A stretch of 7,071 nt of DNA, taken from contig JBAZWE010000091.1 in assembly GCA_041660545.1 (NCBI GenBank), positions 1-7,071 of the forward strand. Direction: 5' to 3'. Of the stretch, positions 1 to 6,597 are shown piece by piece. Origin of the DNA: JBAZWE01 sp041660545 (lineage in GTDB: Bacteria > Actinomycetota > Thermoleophilia > BMS3ABIN01). The notes under the pieces are model-generated. The model was not told the DNA's origin and made no database searches. It saw only the letters and a program-made list of their open reading frames with translations. Both the position numbers and the translations under genes were made by a program. Position 1 is the stretch's first letter. The number at the start of each line of letters is the position of its first letter.

Positions 1-1297
1 CATGGGTCAGTTCTGCGATCCTGTCCATGTCGGATGAGGCCGGCAGCGCCGTGTATTCCCCGTCTGCCTGTATATCGTAAGCCCTGGGAAAGCGTCGCAG
101 CAATCCTCCCGAATATTCGGGTTTCTCCGAGACAACTGAATAGACGGTTCCCTCCGTCAACGGGAAGGGGCTGCGGATACTTGAGAACTTGTCGATCTTG
201 ATGTGGTTGACGGGAAAGTAAAGGGAAACCGGTTTCCAGGCGGCAAAGATGATATTGGGAAGGTCTCCCTCTACGTAAAAACTCTGGATCGTCATTTTTG
301 ATGCGGGAAGAGGATAGCCGGGCATATCCAGGTCGAAAGGCGGCTCATCGGTCTTGACGTCACGCGTATCGTCGGAACTGATCTCCCAGCCTTTGCCGTT
401 ATAGCGGTCGAACACCATTCCCCGGTAATAGTCGTAACCGTCTGACCGGACCTTGAGTATCACATCGTCGCTTAAGTTGCCGCGGGACCGCAGGTCCATG
501 TAGGGATTGAAGCCGTAATAGGAGTTGGCATCGAACTGAGGCGGATTATCAAAAGGACTACCGGCGTTTTGCGAATAAGAGGGGTTAACAACATCTCCGG
601 AGAAGTCTCCCAGGATCTTCTGCAGACCAGAGAAAGGCAGTGAGCGCACTTTTGCCTGCGTGTTCTGCGGCATCAACAGCAACAGCGGCACGGTTACGAT
701 CATGCAGACGATCCAGACAATGGCCGCATAGGAAATCACGTACATCGGTCTGACAGCAGGAATGGTGTCAGTGCGCATCGACTGTTCGGACAGGTGAAAA
801 TATATCAATGCGACCACGGCGGTGATGCTGAAGAGTATCAGCCCCGTGATATAGAACATCCCGGTAGATAGGACAGCGCCCGCGGCTACCAGCGTCAAGC
901 CGCTGGCCAACGAGAATTTCAGGTCTTTGCGAGCCGGCAAGTCGAAAGAGTGGAGCACCTGCAGCCACAGTAAAAGCTCGATTAGCGGCAGGCGGGTGTC
1001 ATAGAAGCTTGTCATCAGACGGCGCATAAACATTACAGCAGCAAATATGACCAGGATCGACAGCAGCATTTTGATCACGAGGTTGCGGTGACGCCGGCGT
1101 TTCCAGCTTAAGGCAAAGCCAGCCGCTGTCAGCGTGGGGATAGCCACCACGGTCAGGATATCGTAGTAGCCCATGGCGAGGATTGTCATCTCGGCGGTGA
1201 GGATGCTGGCCAGTACGCTGATCCTCAGAGAAAGGCTGTCCTCAGGTTCTCTCCTGGGGTTTATGGCGCTATAGAAATTTACAAGTTTTCCAGGCAT
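1..1297 (-). CDS. TgpA-like membrane transglutaminase, N-terminal part (runs off left edge)
   Basis: The frame is open from an ATG at 1297 to the window edge, giving 432 residues with no stop. The first ~210 residues are strongly hydrophobic, with about six or seven membrane segments (roughly 27-43, 46-64, 74-91, 103-113, 128-147, 149-167 and 187-209). A conserved-looking LPARKDL loop lies at about 120-126. Residues ~211-432 are soluble and probably extracytoplasmic, and include YYRGMVFDRYNGKGW at about 290-304, which resembles the YWRG...YxGxGW signature of the DUF3488/TgpA_N family. Known members are ~650-750 residues, with a transglutaminase-like Cys-His-Asp core after this part and often a C-terminal DUF4129. 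That core lies outside the window, so catalysis cannot be judged. The start overlaps the end of the DUF58 gene by 19 bp with no good ribosome binding site, which suggests translational coupling. The family call is firm; the substrate is unknown. Confidence 0.85.
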   Translation of the reverse strand, partial: MPGKLVNFYSAINPRREPEDSLSLRISVLASILTAEMTILAMGYYDILTVVAIPTLTAAGFALSWKRRRHRNLVIKMLLSILVIFAAVMFMRRLMTSFYDTRLPLIELLLWLQVLHSFDLPARKDLKFSLASGLTLVAAGAVLSTGMFYITGLILFSITAVVALIYFHLSEQSMRTDTIPAVRPMYVISYAAIVWIVCMIVTVPLLLLMPQNTQAKVRSLPFSGLQKILGDFSGDVVNPSYSQNAGSPFDNPPQFDANSYYGFNPYMDLRSRGNLSDDVILKVRSDGYDYYRGMVFDRYNGKGWEISSDDTRDVKTDEPPFDLDMPGYPLPASKMTIQSFYVEGDLPNIIFAAWKPVSLYFPVNHIKIDKFSSIRSPFPLTEGTVYSVVSEKPEYSGGLLRRFPRAYDIQADGEYTALPASSDMDRIAELTH

Positions 1298-2481
1298 TCC
1301 GGAACCGATTCGGGTGATGGGACGAGAAGAAACAGCGAGCCCAGGGACTCGAGGCCGTCAGCGAGGTCGCGCAGCTGTTCTTCGTCCATGAATCTGGAGG
1401 CGTGGCGTTTCCCGGTATCGAAGCCGCGGCCGTCCAGCATGACGATTATCGAGCCTGGAAAAGCCTGAAAGAATTCGTTCCTGTGTAAGTCCGAGTATGC
1501 GGTGTGGCTCGTCATGATTAACACCGGGGTGGATTCGGGCCAGGGAAGTGCGGTGTCTGGAAGCTCAAGCGGCCCGCTGGCGCCGGCAGAGACGTTTGAA
1601 AGCCACAGCATTGCCGGTCCCGGGTCATGCTCAAGACCGCGCTCCGCGGCGTCAATGAGTGTCTCTCCGATGGCAAAACGCCTGTTTTTCCGGGCTTCCC
1701 GCTGGACCAGCGAAGCTGCCAGTGAAACGGCGGTCTCAAATGAACTGTCCTGGCCCGTGCCGCTGATGCCTTCAATAAAGGCATCCACGATAAATACCGG
1801 CGTTACGGCGGACTGTCGTGCATATTCGATCACGGCCAGCTTGTTGCTTCTTGCAGAGGTCCGCCAGTGTATGGACCTTGGACTATCTTCAGGGCGGTAT
1901 TCCCTGACGCCCAGAAAATCGCTGGTCGCATGCCGGGTGGGGATAGAGCTCGATACCATATACCCGGCGTCCTTTCTCCCTTCACCCCAGTCGCTTCTTA
2001 TGCCGTGCCAGCGCGGATAGACGACCAGAGGGCTTTGCGTATCAAACCGGCGCCGACTTAGGGCAAGCCCTATCGGCGCGCTGCTTTCAGCCGAAACAAG
2101 TCCTCCCGCATAAACGCCCCTTCTGAGATCCTTGAATTCCAGGGAAAGGTCACCTTGACGCCTGCCTCCCAAAAAAGGAAGCAGCGCGCTGTTGCCGGCG
2201 CCGCCGAAATAGCATTTGAAACGCAGGAAAAAACGGGGGAAGATCGAGCTGTTGTTTATAGTGAGCCGGGAAGAAACCGAGTCACCCTGGGAGACAGTAC
2301 CGGCCGACTCCTGTGTTATTTTTATCCCACGGGTATTAAGTCTTGTCAAAAGAATCGACGTCAGCGGGAACCCGGTCAGCATCGCGACCAGGATGTAAAG
2401 CCAGCCGGAGCCGATGTTCCAGGCGATGAGGTAGAGAACTATCGCGGCGGTGAACCAGAAAATTGTCTTGCGGGTCGGCAT
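1279..2481 (-). CDS. DUF58 domain-containing protein, membrane-anchored
   Basis: This 400-residue protein is usual for DUF58 proteins that sit beside MoxR ATPases. Residues ~7-24 and ~27-46 form an N-terminal membrane hairpin, so the remainder is probably anchored to the inner membrane. The domain signature is clear: RRGVY at ~120-124, a degenerate DPFGL-like SSAPIGLA at ~133-140, and REYRPEDSPRSIHWRTSAR at ~193-211 followed by LAVIEY, which matches the family pattern REYxxGDxxRxIxWxxSAR...LxVxE. A vWA-like fold follows. The usual G-D of that motif is E-D here. The ATG at 2481 has only a weak AAGGT ribosome binding site about 6 bases upstream. The gene starts 25 bp after the moxR stop and its end overlaps the next gene, so it is the middle of a three-gene operon. 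The molecular function is not established; a role as partner of the MoxR ATPase in envelope-protein maturation is inference. Confidence 0.9.
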   Translation of the reverse strand: MPTRKTIFWFTAAIVLYLIAWNIGSGWLYILVAMLTGFPLTSILLTRLNTRGIKITQESAGTVSQGDSVSSRLTINNSSIFPRFFLRFKCYFGGAGNSALLPFLGGRRQGDLSLEFKDLRRGVYAGGLVSAESSAPIGLALSRRRFDTQSPLVVYPRWHGIRSDWGEGRKDAGYMVSSSIPTRHATSDFLGVREYRPEDSPRSIHWRTSARSNKLAVIEYARQSAVTPVFIVDAFIEGISGTGQDSSFETAVSLAASLVQREARKNRRFAIGETLIDAAERGLEHDPGPAMLWLSNVSAGASGPLELPDTALPWPESTPVLIMTSHTAYSDLHRNEFFQAFPGSIIVMLDGRGFDTGKRHASRFMDEEQLRDLADGLESLGSLFLLVPSPESVPECLENL

Positions 2482-2506
2482 GGTTGACCTTGCGATCCGC
2501 CGGTAT

Positions 2507-3523
2507 TCAGACCGGCACGCGGCGCGACGAGACGATTGCCGAAATAATCCCGGCCGCGTCCTCTCCCTTGAGCGTCGATCTCCTCTTGAGCACGATACGG
2601 TGCGCCAGGACCGGCGTGGCGGCCAGCTTCACATCATCGGGGATGACATAGGACCGGCCACTGGAAAAAGCCAGTCCCTGGCAAGTATGAACAAGGGATA
2701 TCGTCGCTCTGGGGGAGGCTCCAATGACGACATCAGGATGGTTGCGTGTACCGGTGATGATATCGAGCGCATAGTTGATGATGCTGTCGGCCACCTTGAT
2801 CTGTCTCACCGCTGCCTGGATAGCCGTTATCTGAGCGGCATCGACAACCGGGTTGAGGGAGTCCAGCGGGTGGACCACCAGCTGCTCGCGCACCATCCTC
2901 TGTTCGCTTAACCGATCGGGCAGCCCCAGAGACAGAGAGACGAGGAATCTGTCGGTCTGGCTCTCGGGCAAAGGGAAGGTGCCGTGAAGCTCAAATGGGT
3001 TTTGTGTCGCGATAACAAAAAACGGGTCCGGCAACTGATGGGTTGTCCTGTCGATCGTCACCTGCTGCTCTTCCATGGCTTCCAGTAACGCCGACTGGGT
3101 GCGTGGACTGGTGCGGTTGATCTCGTCCGCGAGGACTATGTTGGCAAAGAGGGGACCCGGCGACCAGTAAAACCGCTCTTCCTTTGGTGAATAGACGGTG
3201 CTGCCGGTTATGTCCGAAGGCAACAGGTCCGGGGTGAACTGGATACGCGAGTACGAGGCGGAAATTGACTTGGCGATGCTTTTTGCAAGTGTCGTCTTGC
3301 CCACACCGGGAATGTCTTCCAATAGAACATGGCCGCGACTGACAAGCGCTGTCAAAACCAGATTTATAACATCGCTCTTGCCGACTATCACACGACTGAT
3401 GTTCTCGTGCAGTTTTGAATAGACTTCAGTCAGCTGAGCAAAGGACGCAGGATGGCTGCTCTCCCCCTGCCGCGAGTCTTCCTCGAGCTTGCGCGCGAGG
3501 CTGTTGGCCCAGTTTTCTTTCAT
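2507..3523 (-). CDS. moxR: MoxR-family AAA+ ATPase
   Basis: A 338-residue cytoplasmic AAA+ ATPase of the MoxR type, thought to act as a chaperone in the assembly or activation of partner proteins. Motifs counted from the ATG at 3523: Walker A GVGKTT at ~73-78, Walker B LADEINR at ~131-137, sensor 1 ATQNP at ~172-176, the MoxR signature GTFPLPESQTDRF at ~181-193, and sensor 2 GASPRA at ~269-274. Length and motif order are normal and nothing essential is missing. The residue before GTFPLPE is His, where family members usually have Glu. The start is chosen at the ATG at 3523, preceded by GGGGCGATC. A frame extension to a TTG at 3556 would add 11 residues (MPVCYFDFGAI) without a ribosome binding site. 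It is the first gene of the moxR-DUF58-transglutaminase operon. The symbol is a family name, not proof of orthology to methanol dehydrogenase MoxR. Confidence 0.95.
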   Translation of the reverse strand: MKENWANSLARKLEEDSRQGESSHPASFAQLTEVYSKLHENISRVIVGKSDVINLVLTALVSRGHVLLEDIPGVGKTTLAKSIAKSISASYSRIQFTPDLLPSDITGSTVYSPKEERFYWSPGPLFANIVLADEINRTSPRTQSALLEAMEEQQVTIDRTTHQLPDPFFVIATQNPFELHGTFPLPESQTDRFLVSLSLGLPDRLSEQRMVREQLVVHPLDSLNPVVDAAQITAIQAAVRQIKVADSIINYALDIITGTRNHPDVVIGASPRATISLVHTCQGLAFSSGRSYVIPDDVKLAATPVLAHRIVLKRRSTLKGEDAAGIISAIVSSRRVPV

Positions 3524-3565
3524 GATCGCCCCAAAATCGAAGTAGCAAACCGGCAAAATTGCATC

Positions 3566-3585
3566 GCGGGCAACTACCAGCCCGC
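3566..3585. repeat. Inverted repeat upstream of moxR (6-bp arms, 8-base spacer)
   Basis: GCGGGC at 3566-3571 and GCCCGC at 3580-3585 are perfect inverted copies separated by AACTACCA. The repeat lies ~43 bp upstream of the moxR start codon. On the moxR transcript it could fold as a 6-bp GC-only hairpin in the 5' leader; as DNA it could be an operator for a dimeric regulator. No U-tract follows on either strand, so it is not an intrinsic terminator. The function is inferred from position only. Confidence 0.45.
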
Positions 3586-3595
3586 AACCACCGCT

Positions 3596-3604
3596 CTTAA
3601 ATCA
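3596..3604 (-). promoter_or_regulatory. Weak candidate extended -10 for the moxR operon
   Basis: On the minus strand this reads TGATTTAAG, that is TG-n plus a hexamer matching TATAAT at four of six positions. No convincing -35 lies 16-18 bases upstream. It would put transcription start near 3589, leaving a leader of ~65 bases that contains the GC-rich inverted repeat. This is a weak call. Confidence 0.22.
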
Positions 3605-3676
3605 GTATCGGACCTGAGGTTGATGGCATTAGGTGCCTCTCTGATGGGTTAAACAGGCTCACGGTTGCCGGCGCTG

Positions 3677-3685
3677 TGTTATAAG
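3677..3685 (+). promoter_or_regulatory. Extended -10 promoter element for tldD-tldE
   Basis: TGTTATAAG contains the extended -10 pattern TGn followed by TATAAG, which matches TATAAT at five of six positions. The position 16-18 bases upstream has no good -35 hexamer, which fits an extended -10 promoter. The predicted transcription start near 3692 leaves a leader of ~80 bases before the tldD start. An alternative pairing is TTGCCG (3665-3670), 16 bases, then TATGCT (3687-3692), but each hexamer matches consensus less well. Confidence 0.4.
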
Positions 3686-3694
3686 ATATGCTTC

Positions 3695-3719
3695 ACCGGA
3701 CAGAATAAAAGGGTCTGGT
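3695..3719 (+). promoter_or_regulatory. Hairpin in the predicted tldD leader
   Basis: ACCGGAC (3695-3701) can pair with GTCTGGT (3713-3719) through seven pairs including one G-U, around an 11-base A-rich loop. It sits just after the predicted transcription start and just before a short ATG reading frame at 3720. No run of T follows, so it is not a terminator. A role in RNA stability or in masking the AAAGGG at 3708-3713 is possible but unproven. Confidence 0.3.
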
Positions 3720-3759
3720 ATGTATGTTGAAGTAACCGGCATCGATAAATGAGAAGTAC

Positions 3760-3765
3760 GGGAGG
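3760..3765 (+). promoter_or_regulatory. Ribosome binding site that decides the tldD start
   Basis: GGGAGG is a near-ideal Shine-Dalgarno sequence. It touches the TTG at 3766 (spacing 0, unusable) but lies 6 bases before the TTG at 3772 and 9 bases before the TTG at 3775. This supports initiation at 3772, with 3775 as the alternative. Confidence 0.75.
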
Positions 3766-3771
3766 TTGCGT

Positions 3772-5157
3772 TTGTTGCTGGAAAAGGCACTGATTGAGAA
3801 GATAATCGCCGAAGCCCTTAATCATGGCGGAGAATTCGCGGAGATCTATGCGGAACGTCATCGAGGCTCTTCCTTAAGCCTCGAAGACAGCCGGCTGGAG
3901 AGAAGCTCCAGTGGTCTGGACTCGGGCGCTTCGGTCCGGGTTACCAAAGGACGCAATATCTCTTTTGTCTCAACTGACCGGCTTGATGAGGAATCGCTGC
4001 TGAAGGCGGCGCGTCTCGCGGGTGAAGGATTCGCCAATGGCGGCGCCGGCACAAACAAGTTGGCGCTGGTGAGTCCACAGACGCGCAACCCTATCGAGAT
4101 ACCGCCGTCATCGATCGAGACCTCGGAAAAAGCCGCCATGCTGTATCGTGCCGATGAAGCCGCGCGCGGTGTCGGATCTGAGATCGTGCAGGCTTCGGTG
4201 GGCTACAGTGATGACTTCAGTGAGATACTCATAGCCAATTCCGAGGGTGACCTGGCTGGTGAAGAGAGAACAAGAGTGAGGTTGATTGCCCGGGTAGTGG
4301 CGGCGCGTGATGGCATGATGCAGACCGGTTACGACAGCGCCGGCGCCCATCGCGGCATGGAGCTCTTTAAGGAATACAGTCCGGACCTTATCGGCAGGAC
4401 GGCGGGAGAGAAGGCTCTTATCATGCTCGATTCCCGTCCTGCGCCCAGCGGCAGGATGACTGTCATCATGCATCGTGGTTTCGGTGGCGTCCTTTTTCAC
4501 GAGGCCTGCGGTCACGGGCTTGAAGCGGACACCGTGGAGAAAGGTACTAGCGTTTTTGCCGGAAAAATCGGCGAGAAGGTGGCATCGGAACTGGTGACGC
4601 TGGTCGATGACGGCAGCATATCAGGCGAGTGGGGATCCAATGCCTTCGACGATGAGGGTGTTCCGACGCGGCGCAACGTGCTTATCGATAAGGGAGTGCT
4701 CAGAGGTTTTATGTACGACAGGCTGAGGGCTCGCAACGCGGGCGCGACGTTGACGGGCAACGGACGGCGCCAGTCCTTCAGGCATCCGCCCATTCCCCGT
4801 ATGACCAATACTTTCATACTGGGAGGCACGCAAAGTCGTGACGAGATAATCGAATCAACGGAAAAAGGTTTCTATGCGAAGACCCTTTCAGGGGGACAGG
4901 TCGAGCCGGCCACAGGCGATTTTGTTTTTGGCGTTTCTGAGGGCTATATGGTTGAAAATGGCAGGATAACCACACCGCTAAGAGGCGCGACGCTGATAGG
5001 CAACGGTCTGGTTGCCATGAACAATATCGATATGCTCGCGGATGATTTTGAGATGAACATCGGCGTTTGCGGCAAGGACGGGCAGGGTGTCCCGGCAGGC
5101 AGCGGTCAGCCGACTCTCCGGATTCTTGATATGACAGTTGGGGGTACCGAGGTATGA
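3772..5157 (+). CDS. tldD: TldD, zinc metallopeptidase subunit of the TldD/TldE protease
   Basis: A 461-residue TldD, close to the 481 of E. coli. TldD pairs with TldE to form a cytoplasmic protease that, in E. coli, removes the microcin B17 leader and degrades CcdA. From the TTG at 3772, the zinc motif HEACGH is at ~243-248 within GGVLFHEACGHGLEAD. The C-terminal cysteine of GVCGKDGQ (Cys ~433) corresponds to the third zinc ligand known in this family. Other family blocks are present: FDDEGVPTRRNVLI, TGNGRRQSF, PRMTNTF, GGQVEPATGDFVF and GQPTL near the end. The start must be non-ATG: an in-frame TAA lies at 3733-3735, and the first in-frame ATG is more than 120 codons into the gene. TTG 3772 has the best spacing to GGGAGG; TTG 3766 and 3775 are alternatives. 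tldE follows after 3 bp, so the two are almost certainly co-transcribed and coupled. The native substrate here is unknown. Confidence 0.96.
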   Translation: MLLEKALIEKIIAEALNHGGEFAEIYAERHRGSSLSLEDSRLERSSSGLDSGASVRVTKGRNISFVSTDRLDEESLLKAARLAGEGFANGGAGTNKLALVSPQTRNPIEIPPSSIETSEKAAMLYRADEAARGVGSEIVQASVGYSDDFSEILIANSEGDLAGEERTRVRLIARVVAARDGMMQTGYDSAGAHRGMELFKEYSPDLIGRTAGEKALIMLDSRPAPSGRMTVIMHRGFGGVLFHEACGHGLEADTVEKGTSVFAGKIGEKVASELVTLVDDGSISGEWGSNAFDDEGVPTRRNVLIDKGVLRGFMYDRLRARNAGATLTGNGRRQSFRHPPIPRMTNTFILGGTQSRDEIIESTEKGFYAKTLSGGQVEPATGDFVFGVSEGYMVENGRITTPLRGATLIGNGLVAMNNIDMLADDFEMNIGVCGKDGQGVPAGSGQPTLRILDMTVGGTEV

Positions 5158-5160
5158 CAC

Positions 5161-6504
5161 ATGCTTGATACAGCCAGGAAAGCACTCCAGTACGCGTCAA
5201 GGCAGGGAGTCGACCAGTCCGAGGCTTTTGCCATGATCAGCAGCTCGCTGAAGGTGAAGGTCTACCGGCAGGAAGTCGAGGAACTGGCCAGCTCGACCGG
5301 AAGCGGAGTCGGTATCCGGGTTTTCAAGGGTGACTCGGTCGGCTTCGCCTATACATCCGATCTCTCCGGTGAAAGCCTTGAGCAGACAGCGAAGGCCGCG
5401 GCGGAAAATGCAGCAGTGGCCGTTTCGGATGAATTCCTTGGGCTTCCCGAGCCTGCGACCGACTTTCCAAAACTTGAACTATATTCCAGCAAGCTGGCGG
5501 CTTATCCCGTGGCCGAGAAGATCGAACTGGCCAAATCGGTGGAGCGGGCATCCCTGGAGAGGGATTCGCGCGTCTCGCAGGTGGAGGCGGCGACCTACGC
5601 GGAAGGGGAGGGACTCGTGGCAATCGCCAATTCTCTCGGTTTTAGCCAGGAATACCGGGAGACGACCTGTTACGCATTCGTGCAGGCGATAGCGGAACAG
5701 GACGGAGAGATGCAGACAGGAGTCTCATTTACTACAGGAAGGGAACCCAGTCAACTGGATGGTATCGCCTGCGGCCGGGAGGCCGCCGAACGTGCGGTGG
5801 CTTTGCTGGGCGCTTCACAATGTCAGAGCATGAGTTGTCCGATTGTCACGGATCCATTTGTGACGGCCAGTCTATTGGGTGTGATCGGCTCCGCGTTGAC
5901 CGGTGAGGCGGTACAGAAACAGCGTTCAATGTTTGCCGGGCTGGAGGGGGAGACCGTTGCCAGCGAAGTTTTCAGACTATCAGACGATGGAACACACCCG
6001 GATGGTTTGTCAAGTGCACCCTTCGATGGCGAAGGTGTGCCCACCAGAGAAACGGTTCTGATAAATAACGGTATATTGCAGGCCTTTTTATATGATACAT
6101 ACACTGGCAGGAAGGAATCGCGGCACTCCACCGGCAACGGTGTACGGGGGTCATACCGGGCCATGCCTCATGTGGGAGCTACCAATTTAAGATTGTTGGA
6201 TGGCACCGCAACACTCGAGGAGATGATCGGTCAGGTCGACCTCGGCTTCTATGTGACGGATGTAAGCGGCATGCACTCGGGAGCCAATGCCATATCCGGC
6301 GATTTTTCCGTGGGTGCGACAGGTCGTCTTATACGTGGGGGCCAGTTGTCAGAACCCGTGCGCGAAGTGACGATTGCCGGAAACCTTTTGACCATGCTCA
6401 AGTCAGTACAGATAGTAGGCAATGACAACCGCTGGGTGCCTTTTGGGGGCAGCGTCCATGCGCCGTCCATGCTGATCGGCGAAATGACTGTCAGTGGAAA
6501 ATAG
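5161..6504 (+). CDS. tldE: TldE/PmbA, partner subunit of the TldD/TldE protease
   Basis: A 447-residue protein, matching the ~450 of E. coli PmbA/TldE. Family blocks are clear: DGEMQTG at ~181-187, FDGEGVPTRETVLINNGIL at ~288-306, STGNGVRGSYR at ~323-333, SGMHSGANAISGDFSVGATG at ~369-388 and PVREVTIAGNLLTML at ~399-413. The segment aligning with the TldD zinc site reads GVIGSALTGEAV, with no HExxxH, as expected for the non-catalytic subunit that completes the active chamber. The ATG at 5161 has GAGGT (5149-5153) seven bases upstream. This ribosome binding site lies inside the end of tldD, whose TGA at 5155-5157 is only 3 bp away, so translational coupling is likely. The sequence is intact. 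The TldD partnership is established for the family; the cellular substrate is not evident from this locus. Confidence 0.95.
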   Translation: MLDTARKALQYASRQGVDQSEAFAMISSSLKVKVYRQEVEELASSTGSGVGIRVFKGDSVGFAYTSDLSGESLEQTAKAAAENAAVAVSDEFLGLPEPATDFPKLELYSSKLAAYPVAEKIELAKSVERASLERDSRVSQVEAATYAEGEGLVAIANSLGFSQEYRETTCYAFVQAIAEQDGEMQTGVSFTTGREPSQLDGIACGREAAERAVALLGASQCQSMSCPIVTDPFVTASLLGVIGSALTGEAVQKQRSMFAGLEGETVASEVFRLSDDGTHPDGLSSAPFDGEGVPTRETVLINNGILQAFLYDTYTGRKESRHSTGNGVRGSYRAMPHVGATNLRLLDGTATLEEMIGQVDLGFYVTDVSGMHSGANAISGDFSVGATGRLIRGGQLSEPVREVTIAGNLLTMLKSVQIVGNDNRWVPFGGSVHAPSMLIGEMTVSGK

Positions 6505-6523
6505 AAAAAACGTTGAATTCCGC

Positions 6524-6552
6524 TTGTAAAGGGAAATTCCATCTGATAGTGT
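6524..6552 (+). promoter_or_regulatory. Candidate promoter for the HU gene
   Basis: TTGTAA (6524-6529), a 17-base spacer and TAGTGT (6547-6552) resemble a sigma-A-type promoter; the -10 resembles the TAGRRT form seen in some actinobacteria but matches TATAAT at only three of six. Transcription would start near 6559 with a leader of ~39 bases. An alternative -10 is GATAGT (6545-6550). A small imperfect hairpin (GAATTCC with GGAAATTC, about 6515-6538) overlaps. No terminator separates tldE from HU, so read-through is also possible. Confidence 0.35.
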
Positions 6553-6584
6553 CCATAACCGCCAGCTACTCAAACCCAACAACC

Positions 6585-6590
6585 AGGAGG
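6585..6590 (+). promoter_or_regulatory. Ribosome binding site that decides the HU start
   Basis: AGGAGG is a perfect Shine-Dalgarno core. It is only one base before the ATG at 6592 but seven bases before the in-frame GTG at 6598, so the GTG is the better initiation codon. Confidence 0.8.
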
Positions 6591-6597
6591 TATGGAA

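Larger units (their letters stand above)
3524..3771. other. Divergent intergenic region between moxR and tldD
   Basis: About 248 bp separate two divergently transcribed operons, so the region must carry promoters in both directions. Visible elements are listed separately: an inverted repeat and a weak -10 facing moxR, and an extended -10, a hairpin and a strong ribosome binding site facing tldD. A 10-codon reading frame (3720-3752, MYVEVTGIDK) lies in the tldD leader. I recognise no known riboswitch, T-box or tRNA here. Confidence 0.8.

Noticed and set aside
1502..2020. Plus-strand open frame of 172 codons opposite the DUF58 gene
   Set aside because: It lies entirely antisense to a gene with clear family motifs, resembles no family, and has no ribosome binding site.
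2450..2911. Plus-strand open frame of 153 codons opposite moxR
   Set aside because: It is the antisense shadow of the MoxR C-terminal half, rich in Arg and Asp from reversed codons, with no recognisable domain.
3556..3556. TTG at 3556 as the moxR start (11 extra residues)
   Set aside because: No Shine-Dalgarno sequence precedes it, the extra residues are not MoxR-like, and an ATG at 3523 has a G-rich site upstream.
3663..3671. CCGGCAACC on the minus strand, a string found in SAM-I riboswitches
   Set aside because: The other conserved SAM-I elements are missing around it, and it sits ~140 bp from moxR, which is not a methionine or SAM gene.
3749..3793. Cysteine-rich 14-residue frame MRSTGGCVCCWKRH as a possible peptide substrate of TldD/TldE
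   Set aside because: It has no suitable ribosome binding site, overlaps the tldD start in another frame, is too short to hold a leader and core, and no modifying enzyme is nearby.
4108..4515. Minus-strand open frame of 135 codons within tldD
   Set aside because: It is antisense to a strongly conserved tldD segment and matches no family.
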